Source of the DNA: an uncultured Pelagibacteraceae bacterium | GTDB lineage: Bacteria; Pseudomonadota; Alphaproteobacteria; Pelagibacterales; Pelagibacteraceae | Direction of reading: 5' to 3' | DNA length: 64,000 nucleotides | Assembly (NCBI GenBank): GCA_902524945.1 | Contig: CABZFF010000006.1 | Span: 1-64,000 of the forward strand | Shown here: one piece after another, positions 19,711-32,088 of the stretch | Position numbering within the stretch: the first letter of the stretch is position 1 | Layout of the letters: each line of letters begins with the position of its first letter | The notes under the pieces: model-generated | Databases searched by the model: none | Seen by the model: the letters and a program-made list of their open reading frames with translations, nothing else | Told to the model about the DNA's origin: nothing | Made by a program: the position numbers and the translations under genes

Positions 19711-20444
19711 TGTTTATTCAAATAAAAAATCTTTCTAAAGTCTATAATAAATTTTTAGCAGTTGATAAAATTAGTTTTGAAATTAATAAAAATAAAACTC
19801 TTGGATTATTAGGGCCAAACGGTTGCGGTAAAACAACAACGATAGGTATGATATTAGGTCTTGTGGCACCTTCAAACGGAGAAATAATAATTGAAAATAA
19901 AAACATAAATAAATTTAAAAGACATGAAATCCTTTTTAGGTTTAATTTTGCATCACCGTACGTTGAACTTCCAAAAAAATTAACAGTAAAACAAAATCTC
20001 GAAATATATGGAAGATTATATGGCGTTCACGATCTGAATAAAAGAATAAGTGAAATTTCAAGTGATTTAGATATAAAAAAATTTTTTGAGAGAAAAACAG
20101 GTGAATTATCATCTGGTCAAAAAAATAGAGTATCTTTAGCAAAGTCTTTAATAAATAAACCTGAAATCTTACTTCTAGATGAACCAACAGCTAGTTTAGA
20201 TCCTGATATTGGAGACTTTGTTAGAAGTTATATAGATGAATATAAGTCAAAAAATAAGGTAACCATTTTGCTTGCCTCACATAATATGAATGAAGTTGAA
20301 AGACTTTGCGACAGTGTGATTATGATGAAAAAAGGAAAAATTTTAGACAGAGGAACCTGCAAAAATCTTATAATTAAACACGGAAGGGATAATTTAGAAG
20401 ATACATTTTTAAAATTAGCTAGGAGCAAAGATGAATTTCAATAA
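19710..20444 (+). CDS. ABC transporter ATP-binding protein (ABC-2 exporter type)
   Basis: A 244-residue ATPase with Walker A GPNGCGKTTT, a Q-loop region near NFASPYVELPKKLTV, the signature LSSGQKNRVSLAK, Walker B ILLLDEPTASLD and the switch His in LLASHNMNEVERL. It belongs to the CcmA/DrrA-like ABC-2 exporter group by motif spacing. It overlaps the permease gene by 14 bases, so the pair forms one exporter. The substrate is unknown. The following oxygenase and glycosyltransferase genes make a glycan or lipid cargo possible, but that is inference. Confidence 0.95.
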   Translation: MFIQIKNLSKVYNKFLAVDKISFEINKNKTLGLLGPNGCGKTTTIGMILGLVAPSNGEIIIENKNINKFKRHEILFRFNFASPYVELPKKLTVKQNLEIYGRLYGVHDLNKRISEISSDLDIKKFFERKTGELSSGQKNRVSLAKSLINKPEILLLDEPTASLDPDIGDFVRSYIDEYKSKNKVTILLASHNMNEVERLCDSVIMMKKGKILDRGTCKNLIIKHGRDNLEDTFLKLARSKDEFQ

Positions 20445-21222
20445 GATATATGCTCTCGGTTTAAGGCATCTTTACTTAATTTTAAATTCTTTTCCAAGAG
20501 TTTTAGATTTAATATACTGGCCCACTGTTCAAATATTTTTATGGGGATTTATTTCAAAATTTTTTACTCTTAATTCTGAATATTATAACAATACCGTAGG
20601 TATTATTCTTACTGCAGCTATTTTATATGATTTTTTATTTAGAGCCAGTATCAGCTTTAATATGATGTTTTTAGAAGAAATATGGAGCAGAAATTTTACA
20701 AACTTATTTATTGCTCCAATTAGAATAAGAGAAATCATAGCAGCGTTAACTTTAACTGCTATTTTAAGAACTTTAATAGGTTTGATTCCAGCTGTTTTAA
20801 TTGCTGTTCCTTTATTTGGTGTTTCTATTTTAAAACTTGGCTTACCTCTTATTTTTCTATTATTGGGGTTGTATTTATTTGGTGTTACTTTAGGTTTACT
20901 AGTTGCATCAGGATTACTGAGATATGGACCATCATTCGAAAATGTAGCGTGGGCAAGTCTATTTCTTTTAGCTCCTCTTGGTTGTATTTATTATCCAATT
21001 GAGATTTTACCTTATTCACTACAATTTATCGCTAAGGGATTGCCTCTAGTTCATATTTTTGAAGAAATGAGAAGTATTTTAATAAATAATTCTGTAGATT
21101 ATATCAATATAATCAAATCGATCTCAATATCAGTAGTTTATTTTATTTTTGGTGTTATAGTTTTTTACTTTTCTTATTTTGGTGCAAAAAAAAGGGGAAC
21201 TTTAATTAATATGGGTGAATAA
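20431..21222 (+). CDS. ABC-2 type transporter permease
   Basis: A 263-residue membrane protein with about six transmembrane segments and an ABC-2 permease pattern: a first helix region DLIYWPTVQIFLWGF, the coupling-helix stretch EEIWSRNFTNLFIAPIRIREI, and the late PLGCIYYPIEILPYSLQFIAKGLPLVHIFEEMR segment typical of the family. It pairs with the ATPase gene it overlaps by 14 bases. The next gene follows 2 bases later, so at least three genes share a transcript. Confidence 0.93.
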   Translation: MNFNKIYALGLRHLYLILNSFPRVLDLIYWPTVQIFLWGFISKFFTLNSEYYNNTVGIILTAAILYDFLFRASISFNMMFLEEIWSRNFTNLFIAPIRIREIIAALTLTAILRTLIGLIPAVLIAVPLFGVSILKLGLPLIFLLLGLYLFGVTLGLLVASGLLRYGPSFENVAWASLFLLAPLGCIYYPIEILPYSLQFIAKGLPLVHIFEEMRSILINNSVDYINIIKSISISVVYFIFGVIVFYFSYFGAKKRGTLINMGE

Positions 21223-21224
21223 TC

Positions 21225-21932
21225 ATGCGAGAACAAATTGATAAGATTAAAGAAGATGAGGGAAAACCAATAGTTTTAAAGAATGTTTTTAACAGAGATG
21301 AAATTGAAAAGTTTCTTCAGTTGTATAAAAATTTGCCAATTACCGTTCACAATAAAAAACAAAATGTTATTAAAAAAAGATGGTTATCGAATTACGGAGA
21401 GGATCTAGAAAAATTATTTTATAAAAAATTAAGTAATGAAATCGGTGATTTTAAGTACGATAATCTAAAGTCTGAAGATGGAAAAAGTATCCTTGGATTA
21501 TTTCAAGAAAGCTATAATCCTATTGGTTTACATATTGATGGCGGTTTTGATTTTAAAGATTTAATTTATAAACAAAGTTTAATTCCTCTCACGCCAGTCG
21601 GAAGTACAATAATTTTCAAAAATAGATTTTATGGACAATCAACTAATTTTACGATTGACAAAGATGAGTTAAAAAAAAAAGATCTTAAATATGGTCAAAA
21701 CAATAGATCTTCTGAACATTTAAACCTTTTTGGAAAAAAACCTTTTGATTCGCAAATGCATAAAAAATATCTAAATCATGAAAAAATTGAAAATTTAACT
21801 GGCCTTGAGGTAGAACTTATTTATGAATGGGAGTTGGGTTCAATGTTAATTTTTGATAGAAGTAATCTGCACTGTTCCTCTTCTGTGATAGAGGGGAAAA
21901 AAATAGGATTGACTACGTTTACAAAAAAATAA
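21225..21932 (+). CDS. Putative 2-oxoglutarate/Fe(II)-dependent oxygenase-like protein
   Basis: A 235-residue protein with features of a double-stranded beta-helix dioxygenase. The candidate iron triad is His103-x-Asp105 (GLHIDGG) and His216 (SNLHCSS). Ten residues after the distal His sits Lys226 (EGKKIGLT), where the family usually has the 2-oxoglutarate-binding Arg; a Lys at a comparable role is known in some members such as FIH. No signal peptide is seen. It is flanked by an ABC exporter and GT17 genes, so it may hydroxylate a surface glycan, lipid or peptide. Family assignment is moderate; the substrate is unknown. Confidence 0.6.
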   Translation: MREQIDKIKEDEGKPIVLKNVFNRDEIEKFLQLYKNLPITVHNKKQNVIKKRWLSNYGEDLEKLFYKKLSNEIGDFKYDNLKSEDGKSILGLFQESYNPIGLHIDGGFDFKDLIYKQSLIPLTPVGSTIIFKNRFYGQSTNFTIDKDELKKKDLKYGQNNRSSEHLNLFGKKPFDSQMHKKYLNHEKIENLTGLEVELIYEWELGSMLIFDRSNLHCSSSVIEGKKIGLTTFTKK

Positions 21933-21938
21933 ATCTTA

Positions 21939-22742
21939 ATGGCAATTTACGACTGTTTTCAATATTTTAATGAAGATCATATGGTTGATTTGCGAATGAA
22001 AATTCTCAATGATCATGTAGATTATTTTGTTATATCAGAATCTACAAAAACTCACCAAGGAGAAAATAAAAAACTTAATTTCGATATTAAAACTTTTAAG
22101 AAATATGAAAAAAAAATTATTTACGTTGTAGCCGATTTTGAAGAAGAAAAGAAATTTTTTAATCATAGAGGAGGAGAGTCCCTAATTGAACAACATCAAA
22201 GAAATAAAATATCCGATGGACTTAAAAATGCACAAGACAATGATTTAATTATACTTTCAGACTCAGATGAGATACCTGATTTAAACAAATTAAATGAAAT
22301 TAAACCGAGAACAAAATTTACTGCTTTTTCACAAATGATGTTTATGTATAAACTAAATTTAAAAAACTTAGAGGAAAGTAACTGGATAGGGTCAAAAGTT
22401 TGTTTAAAAAAAAATTTTCCAAGACCGCAAATACTTAGAGATCTAAAGTTCAAAAATTATCCTTTTTGGAGAATAGATAAATTGAATTTGCAAATAATTA
22501 AAGGGGGTTGGCATTTTTCTTTTCTTCAGACTCCAGAGGATATTATTAAAAAAATAAAATCTTATTCCCATGGTGAGTTTAATTCAGAAAAGCATACTAA
22601 TGAGGAAACTATAAAAAAAAGAATGAAAAATAATCTAGATATTTTTGGTAGGGGATTTGAGTTAAGAAAAATTGACATAGATAAAACATTTCCTGATTAT
22701 GTAGTAAAAAATCAAGAAATTTTAAAAGATTGGATTATTTAA
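21939..22742 (+). CDS. Glycosyltransferase family 17-like protein
   Basis: The 267 residues match the Glyco_transf_17 pattern: an N-terminal IYDCFQYFNEDHMVDLRMKIL, VDYFVISESTKTHQGE, the RNKISDGL segment and the acidic motif LSDSDEIPD near residue 110, followed by WHFSFLQTPEDIIKKIKSYSHGEFN. Eukaryotic GT17 members add bisecting N-acetylglucosamine to N-glycans; bacterial ones sit in polysaccharide clusters. It follows the oxygenase-like gene by 6 bases and precedes another glycosyltransferase-like gene by 13, which supports a surface-glycan module. Confidence 0.88.
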   Translation: MAIYDCFQYFNEDHMVDLRMKILNDHVDYFVISESTKTHQGENKKLNFDIKTFKKYEKKIIYVVADFEEEKKFFNHRGGESLIEQHQRNKISDGLKNAQDNDLIILSDSDEIPDLNKLNEIKPRTKFTAFSQMMFMYKLNLKNLEESNWIGSKVCLKKNFPRPQILRDLKFKNYPFWRIDKLNLQIIKGGWHFSFLQTPEDIIKKIKSYSHGEFNSEKHTNEETIKKRMKNNLDIFGRGFELRKIDIDKTFPDYVVKNQEILKDWII

Positions 22743-22755
22743 TTGAAAAATAAAT

Positions 22756-23571
22756 ATGAGTAATAATTTAATTTTAGCTGCCGCAGTTGGTTACAACTTT
22801 AAACAAATAGAGCTTTTTATTAAGAGCTTAAGAAATTTTTACTTTGATAAAATATGCCTTATTATTCATAGAAAAGATATTAATTTAGAAAAAGAATTAC
22901 AAAAATATAGTTGTGAAATCATAAAAACAAATATAGATAAAAAAAAAATTCAATTTAAAAGGTATGAAATTTTTTTAGATTATTTAAAAGAAAAAAATTT
23001 TGATAAAATATTATTATGCGATAGTCGAGATGTTTATTTTCAAAAAAACCCTTTTGATTTTAATTATCATAGCAAAATTAATTTCTTTCTCGAGGATTTT
23101 AAAATAAAAGATTGTCCATATAATTCTAATTGGATAATTAAAACTTACGGTAAAAATGAATATGATAAAATTTCAAATAATACAATTCTATGCTCTGGTA
23201 CAGTTTTGGGTGATAAGAACAAAATAATTGAATACCTAAAACTTATTAATGTTCATATAAAAAAATATAAATACAAAAAAAAATTAAAATATCTTTTAAC
23301 TTTAAGAGTAGACCCAGAGGGCAGAGGCTGTGATCAGGGTCATGCAAATTTTATAGTACATAAAGAATTAATCAAAGGAAAAAATTTTTACAAAAATAAC
23401 GAAGGACCCTTTGCAACTGTTTTTTACTTAAAAGAGATTAAATTTGATGATAATTCAAAACTTTTAAACAAGTTTGGAAAACCTTACTTATTAGTTCATC
23501 AATATGATAAAAGATGGAATGAATTTTCTAATGCAATTAACTTTATTAAAAAAAAATTTGATATCGCCTAA
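22756..23571 (+). CDS. Putative GT-A-fold glycosyltransferase
   Basis: I do not recognise a named family, but the 271 residues look like a nucleotide-sugar transferase. They have an N-terminal AAAVGYNFKQIELFIKSLR, a DxD-like metal motif in LLCDSRDVYFQKNPFDF near residue 92, and a downstream CDQGHANF acceptor-side motif near residue 194. It ends the rightward exporter/oxygenase/GT17 run and stops 16 bases before the opposite-strand tRNA-Arg. The likely role is decorating the same surface molecule as the GT17 enzyme, which is inference. Confidence 0.65.
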   Translation: MSNNLILAAAVGYNFKQIELFIKSLRNFYFDKICLIIHRKDINLEKELQKYSCEIIKTNIDKKKIQFKRYEIFLDYLKEKNFDKILLCDSRDVYFQKNPFDFNYHSKINFFLEDFKIKDCPYNSNWIIKTYGKNEYDKISNNTILCSGTVLGDKNKIIEYLKLINVHIKKYKYKKKLKYLLTLRVDPEGRGCDQGHANFIVHKELIKGKNFYKNNEGPFATVFYLKEIKFDDNSKLLNKFGKPYLLVHQYDKRWNEFSNAINFIKKKFDIA

Positions 23572-23587
23572 TCTATGTTTTTGTGGT

Positions 23588-23665
23588 TGGTGCGCCGGAT
23601 AGGAGTCGAACCCATAACCTCCGGAGCCGAAATCCGGCGCTCTATCCAGTTGAAGCTACCGGCGC
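23588..23665 (-). tRNA. tRNA-Arg (anticodon TCG)
   Basis: The reverse strand folds with acceptor stem GCGCCGG/CCGGCGC, discriminator A and an encoded CCA. The anticodon stem CCGGA/TCCGG encloses TTTCGGC, giving anticodon TCG for CGN arginine codons. The length of 78 bases is normal for class I with CCA. It lies between the glycosyltransferase module and rluD. Confidence 0.95.
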
Positions 23666-23690
23666 ATTATCTGTTAATTTAAATTAATTT

Positions 23691-24671
23691 ATGAATAAAA
23701 CAATAAAATTATTAGTTAGTAAAAAAAGTATTGGTGAAAGATTAGATGTTTATTTATCAGGTGAAATAAACGAACTTACTCGATCGCATATAAAAAAATT
23801 AATAAGAAAAAATGAATTGAAAATAAACGATAAAACGATTACATCCCCGGCACACAAAATTAAAGAAAAAGATAAAATTTATTTTTCAATAAATCAAAAA
23901 AATGATGATGTTCTTACCCCAAGGAAAATGAATTTAGATATTATTTATGAAGATAAAGATATCTTGATAGTAAATAAACCAAAAGGTATGGTGGTACATC
24001 CTGGTGCTGGTCACAATGACTATACTTTAGCTAACGCACTCTCATATAATTTTAAAAAAAATCTCTCAAATATCAACGGTATATTGAGACCTGGAATAGT
24101 CCACAGAATAGATAAAGATACAAGCGGAATTTTAGTTATAGCAAAAAATAATTTTAGTCATTCTAAATTGGGAGATCAATTTAGCAGCCATACTATAAAA
24201 AGAAAATATAAATGTTTAATATGGGGTATTATAAGGCCATTAAATGGAAGAGTTGAAACTTTAATTACAAGAAGTAAAAAAAATAGACAAATCATGACAG
24301 TAAGTGATGTGAGCGGAAAAAAAGCAATTACAAATTATAAAACAATCAAAGTATTCTCCAATAAAGATATTCCAAAAATAAGCTTGATTGAATGTCAATT
24401 GGAAACTGGAAGAACCCATCAAATAAGAGTACACTTAAAATACAAAGGTACTTCAATTATAGGTGATCACCAATATGGTAATAAAAAAATTAAATTTAAA
24501 AAGATAAACGAGGATTTTTTAAAAAGATTAATAAATATAAATGGACAAATATTACACGCACAATCTTTAGAGTTTATTCATCCTACAAAAAATAAATGGG
24601 TAAAATTTAAATCCAATCTACCTCAAGATTTCAAAAAAATGTTATTATTACTTAATAAACTCTCTAGTTGA
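23691..24671 (+). CDS. rluD: RluA-family 23S rRNA pseudouridine synthase, RluD-like
   Basis: The enzyme isomerises uridines in 23S rRNA; E. coli RluD acts on helix 69. An N-terminal S4 RNA-binding domain (residues about 13-70, GERLDVYLSG...RSHIKKLIRKNEL) precedes the RluA catalytic domain, with Asp141 in HRIDKDTSG and the later GRTHQIRVHL and DHQYGN motifs. The 326-residue length fits RluD. rluD followed by rpoH is a known alphaproteobacterial order and supports RluD over RluC. Confidence 0.92.
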   Translation: MNKTIKLLVSKKSIGERLDVYLSGEINELTRSHIKKLIRKNELKINDKTITSPAHKIKEKDKIYFSINQKNDDVLTPRKMNLDIIYEDKDILIVNKPKGMVVHPGAGHNDYTLANALSYNFKKNLSNINGILRPGIVHRIDKDTSGILVIAKNNFSHSKLGDQFSSHTIKRKYKCLIWGIIRPLNGRVETLITRSKKNRQIMTVSDVSGKKAITNYKTIKVFSNKDIPKISLIECQLETGRTHQIRVHLKYKGTSIIGDHQYGNKKIKFKKINEDFLKRLININGQILHAQSLEFIHPTKNKWVKFKSNLPQDFKKMLLLLNKLSS

Positions 24672-24701
24672 AAAAAAAATTATAGTGTATAAATCTGATT
24701 A

Positions 24702-27696
<2,995 letters not shown>

Positions 27697-27697
27697 A

Positions 27698-29029
27698 TTA
27701 TTTTATAGATTTTGTAATTAAATTAATGCATTTTTTAATCAAACTTCTATCATAGGACTCTGCCATAATCCTTATTTTAGGTTCTGTACCAGACTTTCTA
27801 ACCAAAATTCTTCCTTTTGTCCCCATGATTTTATTAGCAATTTTTATTGCTTTTTTACTTTTTGGTTTATTAATAATTTTCTTATCTATTACTGAGATAT
27901 TCTTTAAAGTTTGTGGCAAAGGTTTAAAAACACTTAACAAATTGCTTGCCTTTTTTCCCTTTCTCATCGAAAATAATATTTCTAAGGCAACTAAAAGTCC
28001 GTCCCCAGTAGTGGCAAATTTTCCTAAAATTATGTGGCCTGACTGCTCACCGCCTAAGTTAAAATTTAACTTTCTCATTTTTTCTTTTACATATCTATCT
28101 CCAACTTTAGACCTATAAAATTTTATTTTTTCACTTTTTAAAAATTTTTCTAATCCATAATTTGACATTAAGGTTCCTATAACACCTCCCTTTAAAATTT
28201 TTTTTGACTTCCACCTCCTTGCTAACATTGCAATTATTTGATCTCCATCAATAATACTTCCTTTTTCATCGCACATTATTATTCTGTCAGCGTCTCCATC
28301 AAAAGAAATACCGATACCAGCTTTATATTTTTTAACAGCTAATTGAATTTTAGAAGGGTAAGTTGATCCACATTTTTTATTTATATTCAAACCGTTTGGT
28401 TTAATACCGATCGATATTATTTTTGCTCCAAGCTCTCTCAATAATTTTGGAGCAGCCTTATAACAAGCTCCATTCGCACAATCTAAAACAATTTTAATTC
28501 CTCTTAAATGAAAATTTTTAGGAAAATTGCTTTTTAAAATTTTAATATATTTATCATTTCCATCTTCTAGTCTTTTTACTCTTCCAAGAAGCTTGGGGTT
28601 AGTAAGTTGTTTAGTGTTCTTTGCATCTATTAATTTTTCAATTTTTTTCTCAATTTGATCTGATAACTTCATACCATCAGGTCCAAATAATTTTAATCCG
28701 TTGTCATAATAAGGGTTGTGTGAAGCTGTAATCATTATACCCATATTTGCTCGCATAGACTTGGTTAGCATTGCAAGTCCATTTGTTGGTAAAGGCCCAA
28801 GAGTAAACACATGCATCCCACCAGAAACTAAACCTGATACTAAAGCTGGTTCCAATGTATAACCTGAGAGTCTTGTATCTTTTGCAATTACTGCAACTTG
28901 TTTAGTTTTTTTTTGATTTTTAAAATATGTTCCGGATGCTAATCCAAACTTGAAAAATTTTTCTCCTGTGATATTTCCCTGATTAACAGTCCCTCTTATA
29001 CCATCTGTTCCAAAATATTTATTTTTCAT
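27698..29029 (-). CDS. glmM: Phosphoglucosamine mutase
   Basis: GlmM converts glucosamine 6-phosphate to glucosamine 1-phosphate for UDP-GlcNAc, peptidoglycan and lipid A. The 443 residues begin KYFGTDGIRGTVNQ. They contain the active-site phosphoserine loop ITASHNPYYDNGLK, the metal site SFDGDADRIIMCD, sugar-binding GGEQSGHI and phosphate-binding RKSGTEPKIRIMAE. It overlaps folP by four bases, the same folP-glmM pairing as in many proteobacteria. Confidence 0.98.
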   Translation of the reverse strand: MKNKYFGTDGIRGTVNQGNITGEKFFKFGLASGTYFKNQKKTKQVAVIAKDTRLSGYTLEPALVSGLVSGGMHVFTLGPLPTNGLAMLTKSMRANMGIMITASHNPYYDNGLKLFGPDGMKLSDQIEKKIEKLIDAKNTKQLTNPKLLGRVKRLEDGNDKYIKILKSNFPKNFHLRGIKIVLDCANGACYKAAPKLLRELGAKIISIGIKPNGLNINKKCGSTYPSKIQLAVKKYKAGIGISFDGDADRIIMCDEKGSIIDGDQIIAMLARRWKSKKILKGGVIGTLMSNYGLEKFLKSEKIKFYRSKVGDRYVKEKMRKLNFNLGGEQSGHIILGKFATTGDGLLVALEILFSMRKGKKASNLLSVFKPLPQTLKNISVIDKKIINKPKSKKAIKIANKIMGTKGRILVRKSGTEPKIRIMAESYDRSLIKKCINLITKSIK

Positions 29030-30090
29030 TTATTTAATAATAGTTTATTGAATACTAAAATACTTTGTTTAACTTCATGTACATCATGAACTCTAAATAT
29101 TTGGACTCCTTGAGACAACAAATAAAGAATTGATGCCAATGTACCTCCTATTCTTTCTTTGCTATCATATTTTCTAGATATTTGGTTTATAAATCTTTTT
29201 CTAGAAGTGCCAACTAAAATAGGAAAACCAAGGCTATGAAACAATGAAATTTTAGAAAGCAAAGTCAAATTATGTTTCAAATTTTTACCAAAACCTATAC
29301 CTGGATCTAAAATTATATATTTATCATTAAATTTATTTTTAATACTTTTTTCAAAATAGTCGTAAACATCTAGTAAAACATTACTATAAATTGGTCTTAT
29401 TTGCATGGTATTAGGTGTTCCCTTCATATGATGAAGCACTTTTGAAATTTTTTTTTTATTTATAAGCTTTAAAGAATTTTTATCGTAATTAAAACCTGAA
29501 ACATCATTTATTAAATCAACCCCATATTTTAAACCTTCTTCCATTACTTTTGATTTTCTACTATCAAGTGATAAACAAATTTTTTTATATTTTTTTTTAA
29601 AAATTTTTAAAACTTTTCCTACTCTTTTTAATTCTATATTTGTTTTTACTTCTTTTGATCCAGGTCGAGTTGACTCACCGCCAATATCGATAATTTTTGC
29701 ACCAGACTCAACCATATTTTTAATTTGTTTTAACGACTTATTCATTTTATTAAATTTACCTCCATCCGAAAAGCTATCTGGTGTCAAATTAAGAATTCCC
29801 ATGATTGTTGGATTTGAAAAATTTATGTTTTTTAAAAAATTATTTCTTTTTGAAATAATGTTTTTAATATCCATATTGACTTTATTTTTTTTCTTTTTTT
29901 CAAGTTTTTTAATATCTTTTATCTTAATTAATTTAATATTAATTTGATTTTTGAATCTTGAAAAAACTTCGATAGAGTTAAAAGCCACGAAATTATTTCC
30001 ACATAATGGTAAGGCTTGTTTTTGCTTTATTAATTTCTTTGCTTGAGGTCCATAATAAAAATTACACGCTCTTGTGTAATATTTTACCAT
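29026..30090 (-). CDS. folP: Dihydropteroate synthase with alphaproteobacterial N-terminal extension
   Basis: FolP couples p-aminobenzoate to the pterin diphosphate in folate synthesis. The catalytic barrel starts near residue 93 and has IMGILNLTPDSFSDGGKF, IIDIGGESTRPGS, ILDPGIGFGKNLKHN and GTSRKRF. At 354 residues it is about 80 longer than E. coli FolP. The extra N-terminus (YYTRACNFYYGPQAKKL..ALPLCGNNFVAFNSIEVFSR) resembles an extension I recall in other alphaproteobacterial DHPS proteins, so it is probably not a start error. It follows ftsH by 4 bases. Confidence 0.95.
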   Translation of the reverse strand: MVKYYTRACNFYYGPQAKKLIKQKQALPLCGNNFVAFNSIEVFSRFKNQINIKLIKIKDIKKLEKKKKNKVNMDIKNIISKRNNFLKNINFSNPTIMGILNLTPDSFSDGGKFNKMNKSLKQIKNMVESGAKIIDIGGESTRPGSKEVKTNIELKRVGKVLKIFKKKYKKICLSLDSRKSKVMEEGLKYGVDLINDVSGFNYDKNSLKLINKKKISKVLHHMKGTPNTMQIRPIYSNVLLDVYDYFEKSIKNKFNDKYIILDPGIGFGKNLKHNLTLLSKISLFHSLGFPILVGTSRKRFINQISRKYDSKERIGGTLASILYLLSQGVQIFRVHDVHEVKQSILVFNKLLLNK

Positions 30091-30094
30091 TTTC

Positions 30095-31990
30095 TTAGAC
30101 TGCAGGTTTTGGTTTTAATCCTATTGATCCCAGACCAGAGGAAGATTTTCCTTCATCATTTTCCTCTTCTTTAAAAGATCTCGTCGGTTTAATATCTTTT
30201 AAGATTAAATCTCTTATTTCATCGCCAGATAGAGTCTCATAAATTAAAAGGGCTTTAGCAATTTTGTGTAAATCATCAATTTTTTCAGTCAAAACTTTTC
30301 TTGCTCTCTCATAACCTTTATCTACTATTTTCTTAACCTCAGCATCAATTTTTTTTGCAGTGTCCTCTGACATATTTTGTTGCTTTGTTACTGATCTTCC
30401 TAAAAAAACTTCCTCTTCATTTTCACCATAAGCAATCGTTCCTAACTCTGTGCTCATACCATATTTGGTCACCATATTTTTAGCCATTTTTGTTACCATA
30501 TCAATGTCTGAAGAAGCTCCGGAAGTTACTTTGTCGTGACCAAAAATTATTTCCTCTGCAATTCTTCCTCCCATTGCGACTGCTATATCAGCATTCATTT
30601 TTTCCCTTGTTACAGATAATTGATCCCTTTCTGGCAACCTCATTACCATTCCTAATGCTCTTCCTCTTGGAATTATCGTTGCTTTATGAATAGGATCTGA
30701 TGCTTGCTCGTTTAAAGCGACGATTGCATGACCGCCCTCATGGTATGCTGTAAGTTTTTTTTCATCTTCCGACATGACCATAGATCTTCTTTCTGCTCCC
30801 ATCATAACTTTATCTTTTGCTTCCTCAACATCGGACATTGTAACAACTCTTTTATTTTTTCTTGCTGCTAATAAAGCAGACTCATTTATTAAATTAGCTA
30901 AATCAGCTCCAGAGAACCCTGGGGTTCCTCTTGCAATGGTTCTCAATTTCACATCTGGTCCAAGGTTAACTTTTTTTACGTGAACTTTTAAAATCGCTTC
31001 TCTTCCAATTAAGTCTGGATTTCCAACTACTACTTGTCTGTCAAATCTTCCCGGCCTCAAAAGCGCGGGGTCTAGAACATCTGGTCTGTTAGTTGCTGCA
31101 ATCAAAATAATTCCTTCATTTGTATCAAAGCCATCCATTTCAACTAAAAGCTGGTTAAGTGTTTGTTCTCTTTCGTCATTTCCTCCGCCTAATCCGGCAC
31201 CTCTACTTCTACCTACAGCATCAATCTCGTCAATAAAAATTATACATGGAGAATGTTTTTTACCTTGTTCAAACATATCTCTTACTCTTGAGGCTCCTAC
31301 CCCTACAAACATTTCAACAAAGTCTGAACCTGATATTGAAAAAAATGGAACGTTTGCTTCTCCCGCAATTGCTTTTGCTAACAATGTTTTACCGGTCCCT
31401 GGCGGTCCAATCAGAAGCGCTCCTTTTGGAATTTTTCCACCTAACCGACTAAATTTTTTAGGATCCTTTAAAAATTCAACAATTTCTTCAACTTCTTCTT
31501 TAGCCTCTTCAACGCCTGCTACGTCGTTAAATGTTACTTTACCTTGAGCTTCATTAAGAAGTTTTGCTTTTGATCTACCAAAACCCATGGCTCCACCTTT
31601 TCCACCTTGCATCTGTCTCATAAAAAATATCCACACACCGATTAATAAAAGCATAGGGAACCATGACAATAGAATGCCTAACAATGATGGCATTTTATCT
31701 TCTTTAGGAGAAGCAACTATACTCACGCCTTTGTCAGAAAGCCTTTCGACCAATTCGGGATAGTTAGGTGAGTATGTGTTAAATGATTTTCCATCAGCCA
31801 AAACACCTGAAATGTTGTTTCCTTGTATCTTTACTTCAACAACTCTTCCGGCGTCAACCTCGTTCAAGAAGTTTGAGAATGGTAGAGTGTTTCTATCTGA
31901 TTTGATTTTATTTGGATCTTGAAACATATTGAATAGTCCTACAGACAAAAGAACTATAACAACCCACATAATTAAATTTTTTAAATTCAT
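30095..31990 (-). CDS. ftsH: ATP-dependent zinc metalloprotease FtsH
   Basis: FtsH is the hexameric inner-membrane AAA+ protease that removes damaged membrane proteins and, in E. coli, RpoH and LpxC. I place the start at the ATG at 31990, giving 631 residues beginning [11 protein letters not shown], the family's usual N-terminus; an upstream in-frame ATG at 32140 would run into tilS. Transmembrane helices lie at about 5-22 and 102-124. Walker A is GPPGTGKT (195-202), the second region of homology is [10 protein letters not shown], and the zinc site is HEGGH (417-421). The C-terminus is glycine/serine-rich. It is part of the tilS-ftsH-folP-glmM run. Confidence 0.97.
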   Translation of the reverse strand: MNLKNLIMWVVIVLLSVGLFNMFQDPNKIKSDRNTLPFSNFLNEVDAGRVVEVKIQGNNISGVLADGKSFNTYSPNYPELVERLSDKGVSIVASPKEDKMPSLLGILLSWFPMLLLIGVWIFFMRQMQGGKGGAMGFGRSKAKLLNEAQGKVTFNDVAGVEEAKEEVEEIVEFLKDPKKFSRLGGKIPKGALLIGPPGTGKTLLAKAIAGEANVPFFSISGSDFVEMFVGVGASRVRDMFEQGKKHSPCIIFIDEIDAVGRSRGAGLGGGNDEREQTLNQLLVEMDGFDTNEGIILIAATNRPDVLDPALLRPGRFDRQVVVGNPDLIGREAILKVHVKKVNLGPDVKLRTIARGTPGFSGADLANLINESALLAARKNKRVVTMSDVEEAKDKVMMGAERRSMVMSEDEKKLTAYHEGGHAIVALNEQASDPIHKATIIPRGRALGMVMRLPERDQLSVTREKMNADIAVAMGGRIAEEIIFGHDKVTSGASSDIDMVTKMAKNMVTKYGMSTELGTIAYGENEEEVFLGRSVTKQQNMSEDTAKKIDAEVKKIVDKGYERARKVLTEKIDDLHKIAKALLIYETLSGDEIRDLILKDIKPTRSFKEEENDEGKSSSGLGSIGLKPKPAV

Positions 31991-32004
31991 ACTATTTAAA
32001 TAGT
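31991..32004. repeat. Perfect 14-base palindrome abutting the ftsH start codon
   Basis: ACTATTTAAATAGT lies directly before the ftsH ATG and takes the place of a Shine-Dalgarno sequence. In RNA it could form a 5-bp stem with a TTAA loop next to the start codon. It could tune translation or bind a protein, or it may be chance in AT-rich DNA. Confidence 0.35.
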
Positions 32005-32014
32005 TATTAAAATT

Positions 32015-32042
32015 AATATAACAAGTATATTTTAACTGTAAA
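32015..32042 (-). promoter_or_regulatory. Candidate sigma-70-type promoter for ftsH
   Basis: Read leftward, TTTACA (32042-32037) and TATATT (32020-32015) are separated by 16 bases, each one mismatch from the consensus boxes. Transcription would begin near 32008, about 18 bases before the ftsH ATG. No sigma-32-type box (CTTGAA/CCCCAT) was seen here. In an AT-rich genome such matches occur by chance. Confidence 0.4.
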
Positions 32043-32088
32043 TTGGTTGTAAATAAGACAAAATATCTTAAAAGTAATAAAAAACTTA

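Noticed and set aside
30730-30745. HEGGH instead of HEAGH in FtsH as a defective zinc site
   Set aside because: The HExxH ligands are intact and the glycine variant is seen in other alphaproteobacterial FtsH proteins as I recall.
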